DNA from: Bacillota bacterium
GTDB taxonomy: Bacteria > Bacillota > Clostridia > Lachnospirales > Lachnospiraceae
NCBI GenBank assembly: GCA_023413555.1
Contig: JAEZPG010000087.1
Coordinates: 1-39,588, forward strand
Reading direction: 5' to 3'
DNA: 39,588 nt
Of the stretch, positions 1 through 7,978 are shown piece by piece. Below the pieces are notes generated by a model, which had not been told where the DNA came from, made no database searches, and saw only the letters and a program-made list of their open reading frames with translations. The number at the start of each line of letters is the position of its first letter. Position 1 is the first letter of the stretch. The position numbers and the translations under genes were made by a program.

Positions 1-413
1 ACGGATATGTCTATGTAGCTCAGATTGCTCAGGGTGCTGATTATAATCAGTGTATCAAAGCGTTTGTGGAGGCAGAAAGTTATCCTGGCCCATCCATAAT
101 CATTGCCTATGCTCCATGTATTTCTCACGGAATTAAAGGTGGCATGACAGTGGCTCAAACTGAAGAGAAGAATGCGGTTCAGTGTGGTTATTGGAACCTG
201 TTCCGATATGATCCACGTTTGGAAGAAGAAGGTAAGAATCCATTCCAGTTAGACTCCAAGGCTCCAAGCACAAGTTATCAGGATTTCTTACAAAATGAAG
301 TTCGTTACAGCAGACTTTTAAGAACGAACCCAGAGAGAGCAAAAGAACTCTTTGAGGCATCTGAGAAGGAAGCACAAAAGAGATATGAAGCATTGGTTAA
401 AAAATCACAATAA
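1..413 (+). CDS. nifJ: Pyruvate:ferredoxin (flavodoxin) oxidoreductase, C-terminal fragment cut by the window edge
   Basis: The reading frame is open from base 3 and stops at 411-413, so only about the last 136 residues are present. The tail matches the thiamine-diphosphate half of the pyruvate:ferredoxin oxidoreductase family. It reads GYVYVAQIAQGAD, then the YPGPSIIIAYAPCISHGI stretch, a Cys-containing segment ending CGYWNLFRYDP, and the typical NPFQLDSKAP near the end. The enzyme oxidises pyruvate to acetyl-CoA and CO2 with reduction of ferredoxin in anaerobes. The methionine at base 66 lies inside the domain and is not a start. A terminator follows at once, so this gene is housekeeping and not part of the surface-polymer locus downstream. 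The family call is confident from the motifs; the N-terminal part cannot be judged. Confidence 0.93.
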   Translation, partial: GYVYVAQIAQGADYNQCIKAFVEAESYPGPSIIIAYAPCISHGIKGGMTVAQTEEKNAVQCGYWNLFRYDPRLEEEGKNPFQLDSKAPSTSYQDFLQNEVRYSRLLRTNPERAKELFEASEKEAQKRYEALVKKSQ

Positions 414-449
414 AATGCAATAAAATAGAAATAAATATAATAAGACCGT

Positions 450-500
450 AAGCAGTAAGGATAGGGTATAAAATATCCCTGTCCTTATTGCTTATTTACT
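450..500 (+). terminator. Intrinsic terminator after nifJ
   Basis: A 17-base arm at 450-466 (AAGCAGTAAGGATAGGG) pairs with 477-493, with two G-T wobbles and a loop of about 10 bases. A T-rich but interrupted tail follows. It lies 37 bases after the stop codon and would separate nifJ from the surface locus. Confidence 0.7.
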
Positions 501-523
501 ATAAGTTTCCTATTTTAATTAAC

Positions 524-552
524 TTGACAAAGTTCTTGTAGATACTTACAAT
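524..552 (+). promoter_or_regulatory. SigmaA-type promoter 1 upstream of the locus
   Basis: TTGACA at 524-529 is followed after exactly 17 bases by TACAAT at 547-552. This is a perfect -35 and a five-of-six -10 in the right place to drive the gene starting at 664. Confidence 0.65.
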
Positions 553-592
553 GTTGATGATATTAGGATATTCTATGAAATTAGTAAACTAT

Positions 593-621
593 TTGAAATA
601 TGATGTCAGCTACTGTATACT
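593..621 (+). promoter_or_regulatory. SigmaA-type promoter 2, in tandem
   Basis: TTGAAA at 593-598, a 17-base spacer, and TATACT at 616-621. It lies 69 bases downstream of the first candidate and closer to the 664 gene. The two may be used under different conditions, but the sequence does not show which one is active. Confidence 0.55.
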
Positions 622-663
622 AATCTGACTTTATGGGTATACAATAGAAAAAAGGAGACCACT

Positions 664-3297
664 ATGATTACTATTGTCATAACCAATAAAAAAGGGTATA
701 AAGAAGCCTTAGCTACGATAAATAATATTAAATTATGTGAAGCTTTTCATAGCAAAAAAATTCACATCAAGTTGTATGATATAGGCGGGGAAGTGAAAAA
801 ACATCTACATGATGTGGAAGTGATTTCAAAAGGCTTTGATAAGGTCCAAAAAGTAGTTAATAATGCAGTAGATATTGTTACTACACCTTACATTACCTTT
901 ATAAACTCAGGGGATATGTATAGTAAATCAACGCTAGATGAGGTATGCACGGTCTTAGAAGAAAAAGATGAGATAGATAATATCAATATCATGGCCATAG
1001 AAGAGTATAGTTCCTTTGTTGAGCAAGAAGAAGAGATCGATTTTGAATATGTAAATTTAGATAAGAATTATAAATATATCAATGATAATCTGGGATGTTA
1101 TATCTTTCGTACAGATTTGCTTCGAGGCAATCAATTTTGTTCCGATTTAAAGTATTTTTGGCGAAAAAAATACATTGCTGGTTTGCTCAATCAGGAGAAG
1201 AACCTGGTTCTTATAAAAAACGTTGGTCTCGTAAGTCAAGAGATCCCAATGACAGATTATCAGGAGTTCCCATATGCACAAAGAGAAAGTTGGTTTGTTG
1301 AAGCGGTTTATAAGTATTTAGTGCCGTTTATGAAGGAAATGAAGCAGAAAGGCACTTTGAGTCGCTATATTATGTTGAACTGCTATAACTTATTAGTAGT
1401 TATCTTTAATCATAACTTTAATTTGCGTGATAAGCATATTTTTGTTAATAATAGACAGGAATTTTATCAAACCATTTCGGAACTTTTGACAATGATAGAT
1501 GATGATATTATTGCTAATGCAGGTTCAAAGATATATAAGGTAAACCCACCATTAGTTCTTCGATTCTTTCAACTCAAATATGGTAAAGATTATGAACAGC
1601 ATTATGTGTTAGATTATGAGAATGCGTCTACCTATCTAACTGTAAATGATCTTATTCTGAATAAAATCAATAATCAAAAAGTTAAAATAGATGCTATTAA
1701 CGTTGATGAGAATGGCTTTATTCTTGAAACATCTGTTTTGGTATATGCTGAGCGTGATACCTTCCAGCTGAAGGCCAGCATTAATGGAAAACCATTAGAG
1801 ATTGTAGAGAATAACAGGTTTGCTAACGTTTCTTACTTTGGTGACCCTGTATGCAGGTGGATTACAACTCAAATCCGGATTCCTTTTACTAAGTTAAAGA
1901 GTAGCCATAACACTTTTCGATACAGTATCATAATGAATGGACATGAAAATCCTTTTGCATTTATGACAGGAAGGTTTCCTGCTAGAATCAATACCTCCGT
2001 CCCAGGTGCTTACACTGTTCTAGGCGGTTATATGCTTTATATCATTCAAGCTGGTAAAGGAATTGCCATTCGAAAATATAACCGGAAATGGCATATTAAG
2101 AGAGAACTTAAACTTTGGAAAGTGATCTCTAGAAAGAGTGAGAAAATGGCCCTTGTCCGCATTTTATACTGGATTACGAGACCATTTTTACGGAATAAGA
2201 AAATATGGATTACCTATGACAAGATGTATAAGGGTGGAGATAATGGAGAGTACTTCTACCGATATATGTTATCCCAAAAGGGCAAAAATAAGATAAAACC
2301 ATATTATATCATTAATAAGCATTATCCGGATGCCAAGCGTATGAGAAAGCAGGGATTAAAACCTATCTATATGAATAGCTTAAAACATAAGCTTTACTTT
2401 CTTAACGCAGATGTGATTGCTACGACTCATGCCAATATTCCTATCTACAGTGGATGCACAGTTGGTGGTTTTGAATTAATGCAGGACTTGTTCTATGGTC
2501 ACGTTGTCTGCATTCAGCATGGCCTGGCCATTCAGGATCTTCCTTTTGACCTTAACCGCGTGTATGATAATCTAGAGGGCTTCTATTGTGCCAGCCCAAA
2601 TGAGATTGAAAATCTATCTAAGGATTATTATGCATATGAAGACAAAGATATGCTGCGACTAACTGGTGTTCCAAGATATGATGGTTTAAAGAGTGATGAT
2701 AAGAAGAAAATTCTTATTACTCCAACTTGGAGAAGATATATTGCCATGCCTGCATCCATTGGAAATGTAAGACCGTATTCGCCTAATTTTAAGAAAACAG
2801 ATTATTATAAAATATATAATAGCCTGATTAATGATGAAAAACTGCTTCAAACCGCCCGAGAGACAGGTTATGAGATACGGTACGTACTTCATCCGACACT
2901 CTCCTCTCAGTATGGGGATTTTGAGCAACAGGAAGGAGTAAAAGTAATCTCTTCTCTGGATGTGAATTATGAGAAAGAATTTGTAGAATCCAGTCTTATG
3001 GTTACTGATTACTCGGGAGTGCAGTTTGACTTTGCATATATGAGAAAGCCTATTTTATATTATCACCCAGAAAAACTTCCACCTCACTATGAAGAGGGAG
3101 GATTGGATTATGAAAGACAGGGCTTCGGTGAAATCTGTAAAGAGCATGATGTGTTAGTTGACAGATTATGTGAATATATGAGATTAAACTGTCGTATGAC
3201 GGAAAAATATAAGCAACGTGTAGATGATTTCTTCGCGTATAGCGATCATAATAATTGTAAAAGAATTTATGACGATTTGGTAAAACGATACTATTAA
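664..3297 (+). CDS. TagF-like CDP-glycerol glycerophosphotransferase with degenerate GT-A N-domain
   Basis: Predicted 877-residue cytoplasmic enzyme that probably polymerises or extends a phosphodiester-linked wall polymer from a CDP-activated alcohol. Residues from about 515 onward form a Glyphos_transf (TagB/TagF) domain. It starts at the conserved TYDKMYKGGDNGEYFYRY block, has IQHG with His619, TPTWRR at 686-691, LHP with His743, and VTDYSG with Asp782. The two histidines match the catalytic pair known in TagF. The first 250 or so residues resemble a GT2 glycosyltransferase fold (MITIVITNKKGY, FINSGDMYSK) but lack a clear DxD, so this half may be inactive or bind acceptor. The middle part, about 320-450, is not recognised. 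The start is set by the GGAGA site seven bases upstream. Two promoters lie upstream and a terminator lies downstream, so it is probably its own transcript. It is paralogous to the gene at 10958. Confidence 0.85.
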   Translation: MITIVITNKKGYKEALATINNIKLCEAFHSKKIHIKLYDIGGEVKKHLHDVEVISKGFDKVQKVVNNAVDIVTTPYITFINSGDMYSKSTLDEVCTVLEEKDEIDNINIMAIEEYSSFVEQEEEIDFEYVNLDKNYKYINDNLGCYIFRTDLLRGNQFCSDLKYFWRKKYIAGLLNQEKNLVLIKNVGLVSQEIPMTDYQEFPYAQRESWFVEAVYKYLVPFMKEMKQKGTLSRYIMLNCYNLLVVIFNHNFNLRDKHIFVNNRQEFYQTISELLTMIDDDIIANAGSKIYKVNPPLVLRFFQLKYGKDYEQHYVLDYENASTYLTVNDLILNKINNQKVKIDAINVDENGFILETSVLVYAERDTFQLKASINGKPLEIVENNRFANVSYFGDPVCRWITTQIRIPFTKLKSSHNTFRYSIIMNGHENPFAFMTGRFPARINTSVPGAYTVLGGYMLYIIQAGKGIAIRKYNRKWHIKRELKLWKVISRKSEKMALVRILYWITRPFLRNKKIWITYDKMYKGGDNGEYFYRYMLSQKGKNKIKPYYIINKHYPDAKRMRKQGLKPIYMNSLKHKLYFLNADVIATTHANIPIYSGCTVGGFELMQDLFYGHVVCIQHGLAIQDLPFDLNRVYDNLEGFYCASPNEIENLSKDYYAYEDKDMLRLTGVPRYDGLKSDDKKKILITPTWRRYIAMPASIGNVRPYSPNFKKTDYYKIYNSLINDEKLLQTARETGYEIRYVLHPTLSSQYGDFEQQEGVKVISSLDVNYEKEFVESSLMVTDYSGVQFDFAYMRKPILYYHPEKLPPHYEEGGLDYERQGFGEICKEHDVLVDRLCEYMRLNCRMTEKYKQRVDDFFAYSDHNNCKRIYDDLVKRYY

Positions 3298-3299
3298 TT

Positions 3300-3348
3300 A
3301 GAGAAGGTTACTTTATGACTGTTGGTTATAGAGTAACCGCTCTTTTTG
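3300..3348 (+). terminator. Intrinsic terminator
   Basis: GGTTACTTTAT at 3306-3316 pairs with ATAGAGTAACC around 3328-3338. The stem is extended by AGAG/GCTCT, and five T residues follow. It sits directly after the stop codon of the TagF-like gene. Confidence 0.75.
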
Positions 3349-3409
3349 AGTAAGGCATGTCTAGGTTCTTAAAAAAATGTGAAGAATGGAATAAAAGCTC
3401 TCAATTTGC

Positions 3410-3438
3410 TTGACAGTAAAACACCAAATAAGTAAACT
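3410..3438 (+). promoter_or_regulatory. Candidate sigmaA promoter for the second operon
   Basis: TTGACA at 3410-3415, a 17-base spacer, and TAAACT at 3433-3438. It is located between the terminator and the next gene and fits a promoter for the genes from 3495 onward. Confidence 0.5.
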
Positions 3439-3494
3439 TATAGCAGATTAAACAAGAGATAACCATGATTAAGGGTGATAGTAGGAGGAGAAGG

Positions 3495-4457
3495 ATGGTA
3501 ACATTATATATAGTTATTCCATGTTATAATGAGGAAGAAGTTCTGTCTGAGACTTCCAAAAGATTGAAAGAAAAGCTTACAACGTTAGAGATTAGTGGAA
3601 AGACTTCCGCAAAGAGCAGAATTGTATTTGTAGACGATGGTTCAAAGGACAGAACATGGGAAATGATTGAAGAGCTACATCAACAGGATGAGATATTTTC
3701 TGGAGTGAAACTTTCTAGAAACCGTGGTCATCAGAATGCTCTTCTTGCCGGATTAAGTACAGTATCGGGATTAGCGGATGCTTATATCTCCATGGATGCT
3801 GATTTACAGGATGATATCAATGCCATTGACGGATTCTTAGAGGAATTCTCCAAAGGAAACGAGGTTGTATACGGGGTTCGTAGTGCAAGAAAGAAGGATA
3901 CTTTCTTTAAGAAGTTTACTGCAGAATTATTCTACAAAATCATGAATCGTATGGGAGCAGAGGTTGTCTTTAACCATGCAGACTATCGCTTGCTTAGCGA
4001 TCGTGCTTTAAAAGGGTTGTTAGAATTTAAAGAAGTGAATCTTTTCTTACGTGGGATTGTACCTATGGTGGGTTATAAAAGTTCCAAGGTATATTATGAG
4101 AGAAATGAGCGTTTTGCTGGAGAAAGTAAGTATCCACTGAAGAAAATGATTGCTTTTGCAACGCAAGGCATTACTTCTCTTAGCATAAAGCCAATTCGTA
4201 TGATTATAACGCTGGGGTTTATTACATTTTTAACAAGTATAGCTATGCTGATCTATTTCTTAGTGCGTCATTTTACGGGTAATACCGTAAGTGGCTGGAC
4301 AAGCATCATTGTATCCATATGGGCCTTGGGAGGGCTTCAATTACTAGCCATCGGTGTGATTGGTGAGTACATCGGTAAAGTATACTTAGAATCCAAAAAT
4401 AGGCCAAGGTTTATTATTGACCAGTTCCTGAATACAGATGAACAAGAAGAACAGTAG
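3495..4457 (+). CDS. GT2 polyprenyl-phosphate glycosyltransferase (GtrB/DPM1-like)
   Basis: Likely a membrane-bound enzyme that transfers a sugar from a nucleotide sugar to undecaprenyl phosphate on the cytoplasmic face. The 320-residue product has a GT-A domain with VIPCYNEEE near residue 8, VDDGSKD, and the metal-binding D101-A-D103. Two C-terminal membrane segments follow at about 233-255 and 262-284, ending in the IGEYIGKVY box typical of GtrB/ArnC/CsbB-type enzymes. An in-frame ATG exists 30 bases upstream, but AGGAGGAG at 3483-3490 is placed for the ATG at 3495, which also starts exactly at the conserved domain. It is followed by UDP-galactopyranose mutase and a GtrA flippase, so it may charge lipid with galactofuranose. 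The substrate is inferred only from the neighbours. Confidence 0.88.
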   Translation: MVTLYIVIPCYNEEEVLSETSKRLKEKLTTLEISGKTSAKSRIVFVDDGSKDRTWEMIEELHQQDEIFSGVKLSRNRGHQNALLAGLSTVSGLADAYISMDADLQDDINAIDGFLEEFSKGNEVVYGVRSARKKDTFFKKFTAELFYKIMNRMGAEVVFNHADYRLLSDRALKGLLEFKEVNLFLRGIVPMVGYKSSKVYYERNERFAGESKYPLKKMIAFATQGITSLSIKPIRMIITLGFITFLTSIAMLIYFLVRHFTGNTVSGWTSIIVSIWALGGLQLLAIGVIGEYIGKVYLESKNRPRFIIDQFLNTDEQEEQ

Positions 4458-4471
4458 GTGGAGGATCGTAG

Positions 4472-5566
4472 ATGTATGATTATCTCATAGTTGGTGCAGG
4501 ATTATTCGGGGCGGTATTTGCCCATGAGGTTACCAAACAGGGAAAAACCTGTCTAGTAATCGAGAAACGTAATCATCTGGCAGGTAATATTTATACAGAA
4601 GAAGTGGATGGTATACAAGTCCATCGTTACGGAGCCCATATTTTTCACACTGATAATAAAGAAGTATGGGATTATATAAATCAATTTGTAGAATTTAATT
4701 GTTTTATTAATTCACCAATGGCTAACTATAAAGGAAAGTTATATAATCTTCCATTTAATATGAATACATTTTATGCCCTTTGGGGGGTTGTCACTCCAGA
4801 GGAAGCAAAGATAAAGATTCAGGAACAAAGGAGTATGATTATAGGGGAACCTGCGAATTTAGAGGAACAGGCAATCAGTCTGGTGGGACAGGATATTTAT
4901 GAAAAGCTGATTAAAGGTTATACAGAGAAGCAGTGGGGAAGACCATGCAGAGAACTTCCAGCATTTATTATAAAAAGACTTCCTGTACGCTTTAGCTTTG
5001 ATAATAACTATTTTAATGATCGTTATCAGGGAATACCGGTAGAAGGGTATACCAAACTGGTAGAAAAGCTTTTAGAAGGCATCGAGGTTAGACTTGGAAA
5101 GGATTACTATGACAGCAGAGAATATTACAATTCTTTAGCGAAGAGAGTAATCTTTACTGGAGCGATAGATCAATTCTATGACTACTGCTATGGCGAATTA
5201 GAGTATAGAAGCCTACACTTTGAAACAGAAAAACTGTCATTAGACAACTTTCAGGGTAATGCAGTGGTAAACTATACTGATTACGAGATTCCATATACAA
5301 GAATTATTGAACATAAATTTTTTAATTATGTTGAGACAGACAGTACAATTATTACAAAGGAATATCCTAAGGCATGGTCTAGTGGAGAGGAGCCTTATTA
5401 TCCTGTAAATGATGCCAACAATAATGCACTTTATGAGAAATACTGTGCACTGGCTGCTAAGGAAGAGAAGGTTTATTTTTGTGGTCGTCTTGGGGATTAC
5501 CGTTATTATGACATGCACCATGTAGTGAAAAAGGCACTTGACCTTGCAAAAAAGAGTATGGTGTAG
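4472..5566 (+). CDS. glf: UDP-galactopyranose mutase
   Basis: Interconverts UDP-galactopyranose and UDP-galactofuranose with a reduced flavin cofactor, supplying furanose galactose for surface glycans. The 364-residue product has the normal length for bacterial Glf. It opens with the FAD-binding YLIVGAGLFGAVFA, followed by IEKRNHLAGN, the HRYGAHIFHT substrate-loop region, YTEKQWGRP, RLPVRF, and a C-terminal CGRLGDYRYYDMH flavin box. A good ribosome site (GGTGGAGG) lies seven bases upstream. The gap to the preceding GT2 gene is 14 bases, so they are probably co-transcribed. No dedicated Galf transferase of known type is seen in the window, so the Galf may be routed through the lipid-phosphate module formed by its two neighbours. 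Confidence 0.96.
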   Translation: MYDYLIVGAGLFGAVFAHEVTKQGKTCLVIEKRNHLAGNIYTEEVDGIQVHRYGAHIFHTDNKEVWDYINQFVEFNCFINSPMANYKGKLYNLPFNMNTFYALWGVVTPEEAKIKIQEQRSMIIGEPANLEEQAISLVGQDIYEKLIKGYTEKQWGRPCRELPAFIIKRLPVRFSFDNNYFNDRYQGIPVEGYTKLVEKLLEGIEVRLGKDYYDSREYYNSLAKRVIFTGAIDQFYDYCYGELEYRSLHFETEKLSLDNFQGNAVVNYTDYEIPYTRIIEHKFFNYVETDSTIITKEYPKAWSSGEEPYYPVNDANNNALYEKYCALAAKEEKVYFCGRLGDYRYYDMHHVVKKALDLAKKSMV

Positions 5567-5578
5567 TACAAGAGAAAG

Positions 5579-6025
5579 TTGGGAATTATATTGAAGAAAC
5601 TATGGCAATTTGGTATGGATATTTATAAAAAGTACAGGGAACAGATATCCTATCTTTTTTTTGGAGGCTGTACGACGGTGGTGAACCTAGCTGCCTATTT
5701 TATACTAACCAGGCTGACTAATGTAGGGGAATCTATTGCTACAGTGGTTGGGCAGCTTCTGGCTATTACCTTTGCCTATATCACAAATAAAATATGGGTA
5801 TTTAATAGTATAACTACTAGTCCTAAGGAGCTATTTAGGGAGATAATCTCCTTCTATGGCTGTCGGGCAGTAACCTTCTTCTTTGATCTCTTATTGGTAA
5901 CCAAGTTATTTATTGAGGTCCTTGGTTATCCGGATGTGCCAGTAAAGATTATTGGAAATGTGGTAATTATTCTATTGAACTATATATTCAGTAAGCTTTT
6001 GATCTTTAGTCAAAAGAGCGAGTGA
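5579..6025 (+). CDS. GtrA-family flippase protein
   Basis: Small membrane protein of 148 residues with about four transmembrane segments (around 21-42, 50-70, 90-112 and 122-142). It has the GtrA signatures YLFFGGCTTVVN and FAYITNKIWVFNS. GtrA proteins are thought to help move undecaprenyl-phosphate-linked sugars across the membrane. Here it follows a GtrB-like GT2 and Glf, which makes a lipid-linked galactofuranose flippase a reasonable guess. The start is uncertain. TTG at 5579 has only a weak purine-rich upstream site, TTG at 5591 is also possible, and the first ATG at 5615 has no convincing ribosome site. Confidence 0.85.
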   Translation: MGIILKKLWQFGMDIYKKYREQISYLFFGGCTTVVNLAAYFILTRLTNVGESIATVVGQLLAITFAYITNKIWVFNSITTSPKELFREIISFYGCRAVTFFFDLLLVTKLFIEVLGYPDVPVKIIGNVVIILLNYIFSKLLIFSQKSE

Positions 6026-6026
6026 C

Positions 6027-6055
6027 TTTACCAGCAACATTATGTGTGATAATAT
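6027..6055 (+). promoter_or_regulatory. Weak candidate promoter
   Basis: TTTACC at 6027-6032, 17 bases, and TAATAT at 6050-6055, followed by an overlapping TATAAT at 6053-6058. It could boost the TagB-like gene at 6085. It falls in AT-rich sequence and may be chance. Confidence 0.3.
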
Positions 6056-6084
6056 AATGGCTATATTGAAAAGGAAATAGTGAG

Positions 6085-7197
6085 ATGATAGGTTTTAAAA
6101 TAAAACAGATAATTAAAATGATATTCCAAAATGGTATATTGCCCATCTGCTACTGGTTTCACAGTAGAGGAAAAATTAATGAAAAACTAGTGGTTTTTGC
6201 AGATGCTCATCATGATTCTATACCGTATAGTATGGAGGATATATATGAGCAGGTAAAGAAACTAGATGTTCAGATTGTAGTGTGCTGTACCAATTATAAA
6301 ACCAATTCTGCGTTATATATTTTTAGAAGTATGATTCGTTTTATGAGGATTTATGGGAAAGCAAAGTATGTATTTATCTGTGATAACTATTTACCTGTAG
6401 CCTCATGCAATAAACGTAAAGAGACAGAAGTAATCCAACTTTGGCATGCAGGTGGAGTTCTTAAAAAATTTGCCTATGATACAGAAAGAGATATTCCTAA
6501 GTATTATAAAGGACACGTATACAAAAACTACACCTTAGTAACAGTTAGTGCTGAATGTTGTCGTGAAGTCTACATCAGCGCAATGAGAACACCACCCGAA
6601 AATGTAAAGGCAACCGGCTTAAGTCGTACAGACCGATACTTTCGGGATGACTATATCAGGCAGTGCAAAGAGGAGTTTTATGAAGCGTATCCTGAGGCGA
6701 TGGGAAAGAAAATCATACTCTGGGCGCCTACATTTAGAGGCAATGCTGCTAATCCACAGATGGTTGGTTTAGAGGATATGCAGTCATTACAGCAAGAGCT
6801 GGGTGAGGACTGGTATGTATTAATCAAGGTACATCCACACATAGATAACATAGAAAAATTATCTAATTGTGAGATACAGACAGAACGCTTACTTCCGGTG
6901 ATAGATGTACTTATTTCGGACTATTCTTCCGTTATTTATGATTATATTTTACTCGATAAACCGTTAGTACTATATGTGCCGGATTTGCAGTATTATGTAG
7001 ATAATAGACAATTATATATCGATTTTGATGAGATGCCAGGTATGATAGTGAAAGAGTATAGTGAATTAGCTAAAAATGTTACAGTTGAATATTCCAATTA
7101 TAATAAGGAAAAAATGAAGATATTTAGAGAAAACTACATGCAGGCTTGTGATGGTCATGCTACGGAGAGAATATTAAAAACTATTGGATTAATGTAA
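6085..7197 (+). CDS. TagB/SpsB-type CDP-glycerol glycerophosphotransferase
   Basis: A 370-residue stand-alone Glyphos_transf enzyme, shorter than the two TagF-like proteins of this locus. The catalytic signatures are WHAGG with His121, APTFRG near 213, KVHPH with His250, and ISDYSSVIYDY with Asp279. An amphipathic or hydrophobic N-terminal stretch (about residues 5-24) may bind the membrane. TagB-like enzymes add the first (priming) glycerol-phosphate or ribitol-phosphate unit to a lipid-linked acceptor, while TagF-like ones polymerise. That split would suit this locus. The true CDP-alcohol donor is unknown; the cytidylyltransferase gene that follows directly probably supplies it. A GGAAATAG ribosome site precedes the ATG. 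Confidence 0.87.
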   Translation: MIGFKIKQIIKMIFQNGILPICYWFHSRGKINEKLVVFADAHHDSIPYSMEDIYEQVKKLDVQIVVCCTNYKTNSALYIFRSMIRFMRIYGKAKYVFICDNYLPVASCNKRKETEVIQLWHAGGVLKKFAYDTERDIPKYYKGHVYKNYTLVTVSAECCREVYISAMRTPPENVKATGLSRTDRYFRDDYIRQCKEEFYEAYPEAMGKKIILWAPTFRGNAANPQMVGLEDMQSLQQELGEDWYVLIKVHPHIDNIEKLSNCEIQTERLLPVIDVLISDYSSVIYDYILLDKPLVLYVPDLQYYVDNRQLYIDFDEMPGMIVKEYSELAKNVTVEYSNYNKEKMKIFRENYMQACDGHATERILKTIGLM

Positions 7198-7240
7198 AGG
7201 ATTATCAAAAAAACAGGTGTTACAATAAAGGAGGATTATT

Positions 7241-7978
7241 ATGGTTTCAGCAATGATTTTTGCAGGTGGAGTAGGAGAAAGAATGAAATCTGCAGACATT
7301 CCTAAACAATTTCTAGAGATTGAAGGTAAACCTATTATTATAAGGACGTTGGAACATTTTTCGAATCATTCGGAGGTAGATGCTATTGTAATTTCATGTA
7401 TCGAATCTTGGATTGATGTATTAAAGGAACAGATTAAGAAGTTCAATATTAGTAAAGTAGTTGATATTGTACCAGGTGGATCAAATGGACATGAATCCAT
7501 TCACAATGGTCTGGTTCGTGTTCAGGAATATTCTAAACCAGAAGATCTTGTACTGATATGTGATGGCGTTCGTCCAATTCTGACAGAAGAATTAATCTCA
7601 ACCTGTATAGCCGACACCAGGAAATATCAATCTGCAGTTCCTGTAACTCCAAGTATAGACTCTGTTTTATACAGTGAAGATGGTGTTATGTGTGGAAAGA
7701 GCTTTGTTAGAAGTACAACCTATATTACACAGGCACCTCAAGGATATACCATGGAGAAGATTATGTGGGCACATGCAGAAGCAAAGCGAAGAAACATTGA
7801 CAGCCCTACTTCATCTAGTGAGCTTTTAATTGAATTAGGTGAGCAGGTACACATATTCACAGGTATTCGTGATAACATCAAGGTTACTACTCCTGAAGAT
7901 TTACATGTATTACGGGCAACAGAATATTATACTCACTTTAAGAACTTTGCGAAGGAAGAGTTGAAATATGGAATTTAG
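7241..7978 (+). CDS. TarI/IspD-family cytidylyltransferase
   Basis: A 245-residue nucleotidyltransferase that makes a CDP-activated polyol from CTP and a polyol phosphate. It opens with the CTP-binding MIFAGGVGERM and the IPKQFLEI box, then VPGGSNGHESI, ICDGVRPI and a C-terminal TGIRDNIKVTTPEDL, as in IspD and TarI. In a locus with TagB/TagF and LicD enzymes, a TarI-like role (CDP-ribitol or similar) is more likely than isoprenoid IspD. IspD normally sits elsewhere with housekeeping genes. AAAGGAGG lies seven bases before the ATG. The last 11 bases overlap the following SDR gene, so the two are translationally coupled and probably act in one pathway. The usual TarJ alcohol dehydrogenase is missing. 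Confidence 0.85.
   Translation: MVSAMIFAGGVGERMKSADIPKQFLEIEGKPIIIRTLEHFSNHSEVDAIVISCIESWIDVLKEQIKKFNISKVVDIVPGGSNGHESIHNGLVRVQEYSKPEDLVLICDGVRPILTEELISTCIADTRKYQSAVPVTPSIDSVLYSEDGVMCGKSFVRSTTYITQAPQGYTMEKIMWAHAEAKRRNIDSPTSSSELLIELGEQVHIFTGIRDNIKVTTPEDLHVLRATEYYTHFKNFAKEELKYGI

Noticed and set aside
133..393. Minus-strand open frame inside the nifJ tail
   Set aside because: The + strand frame is clearly the oxidoreductase; the opposite frame is a shadow.
7241..7978. Housekeeping IspD of isoprenoid synthesis
   Set aside because: It overlaps an SDR gene and sits among TagB/TagF and LicD genes. A CDP-polyol role is more likely, although sequence alone cannot fully exclude IspD.
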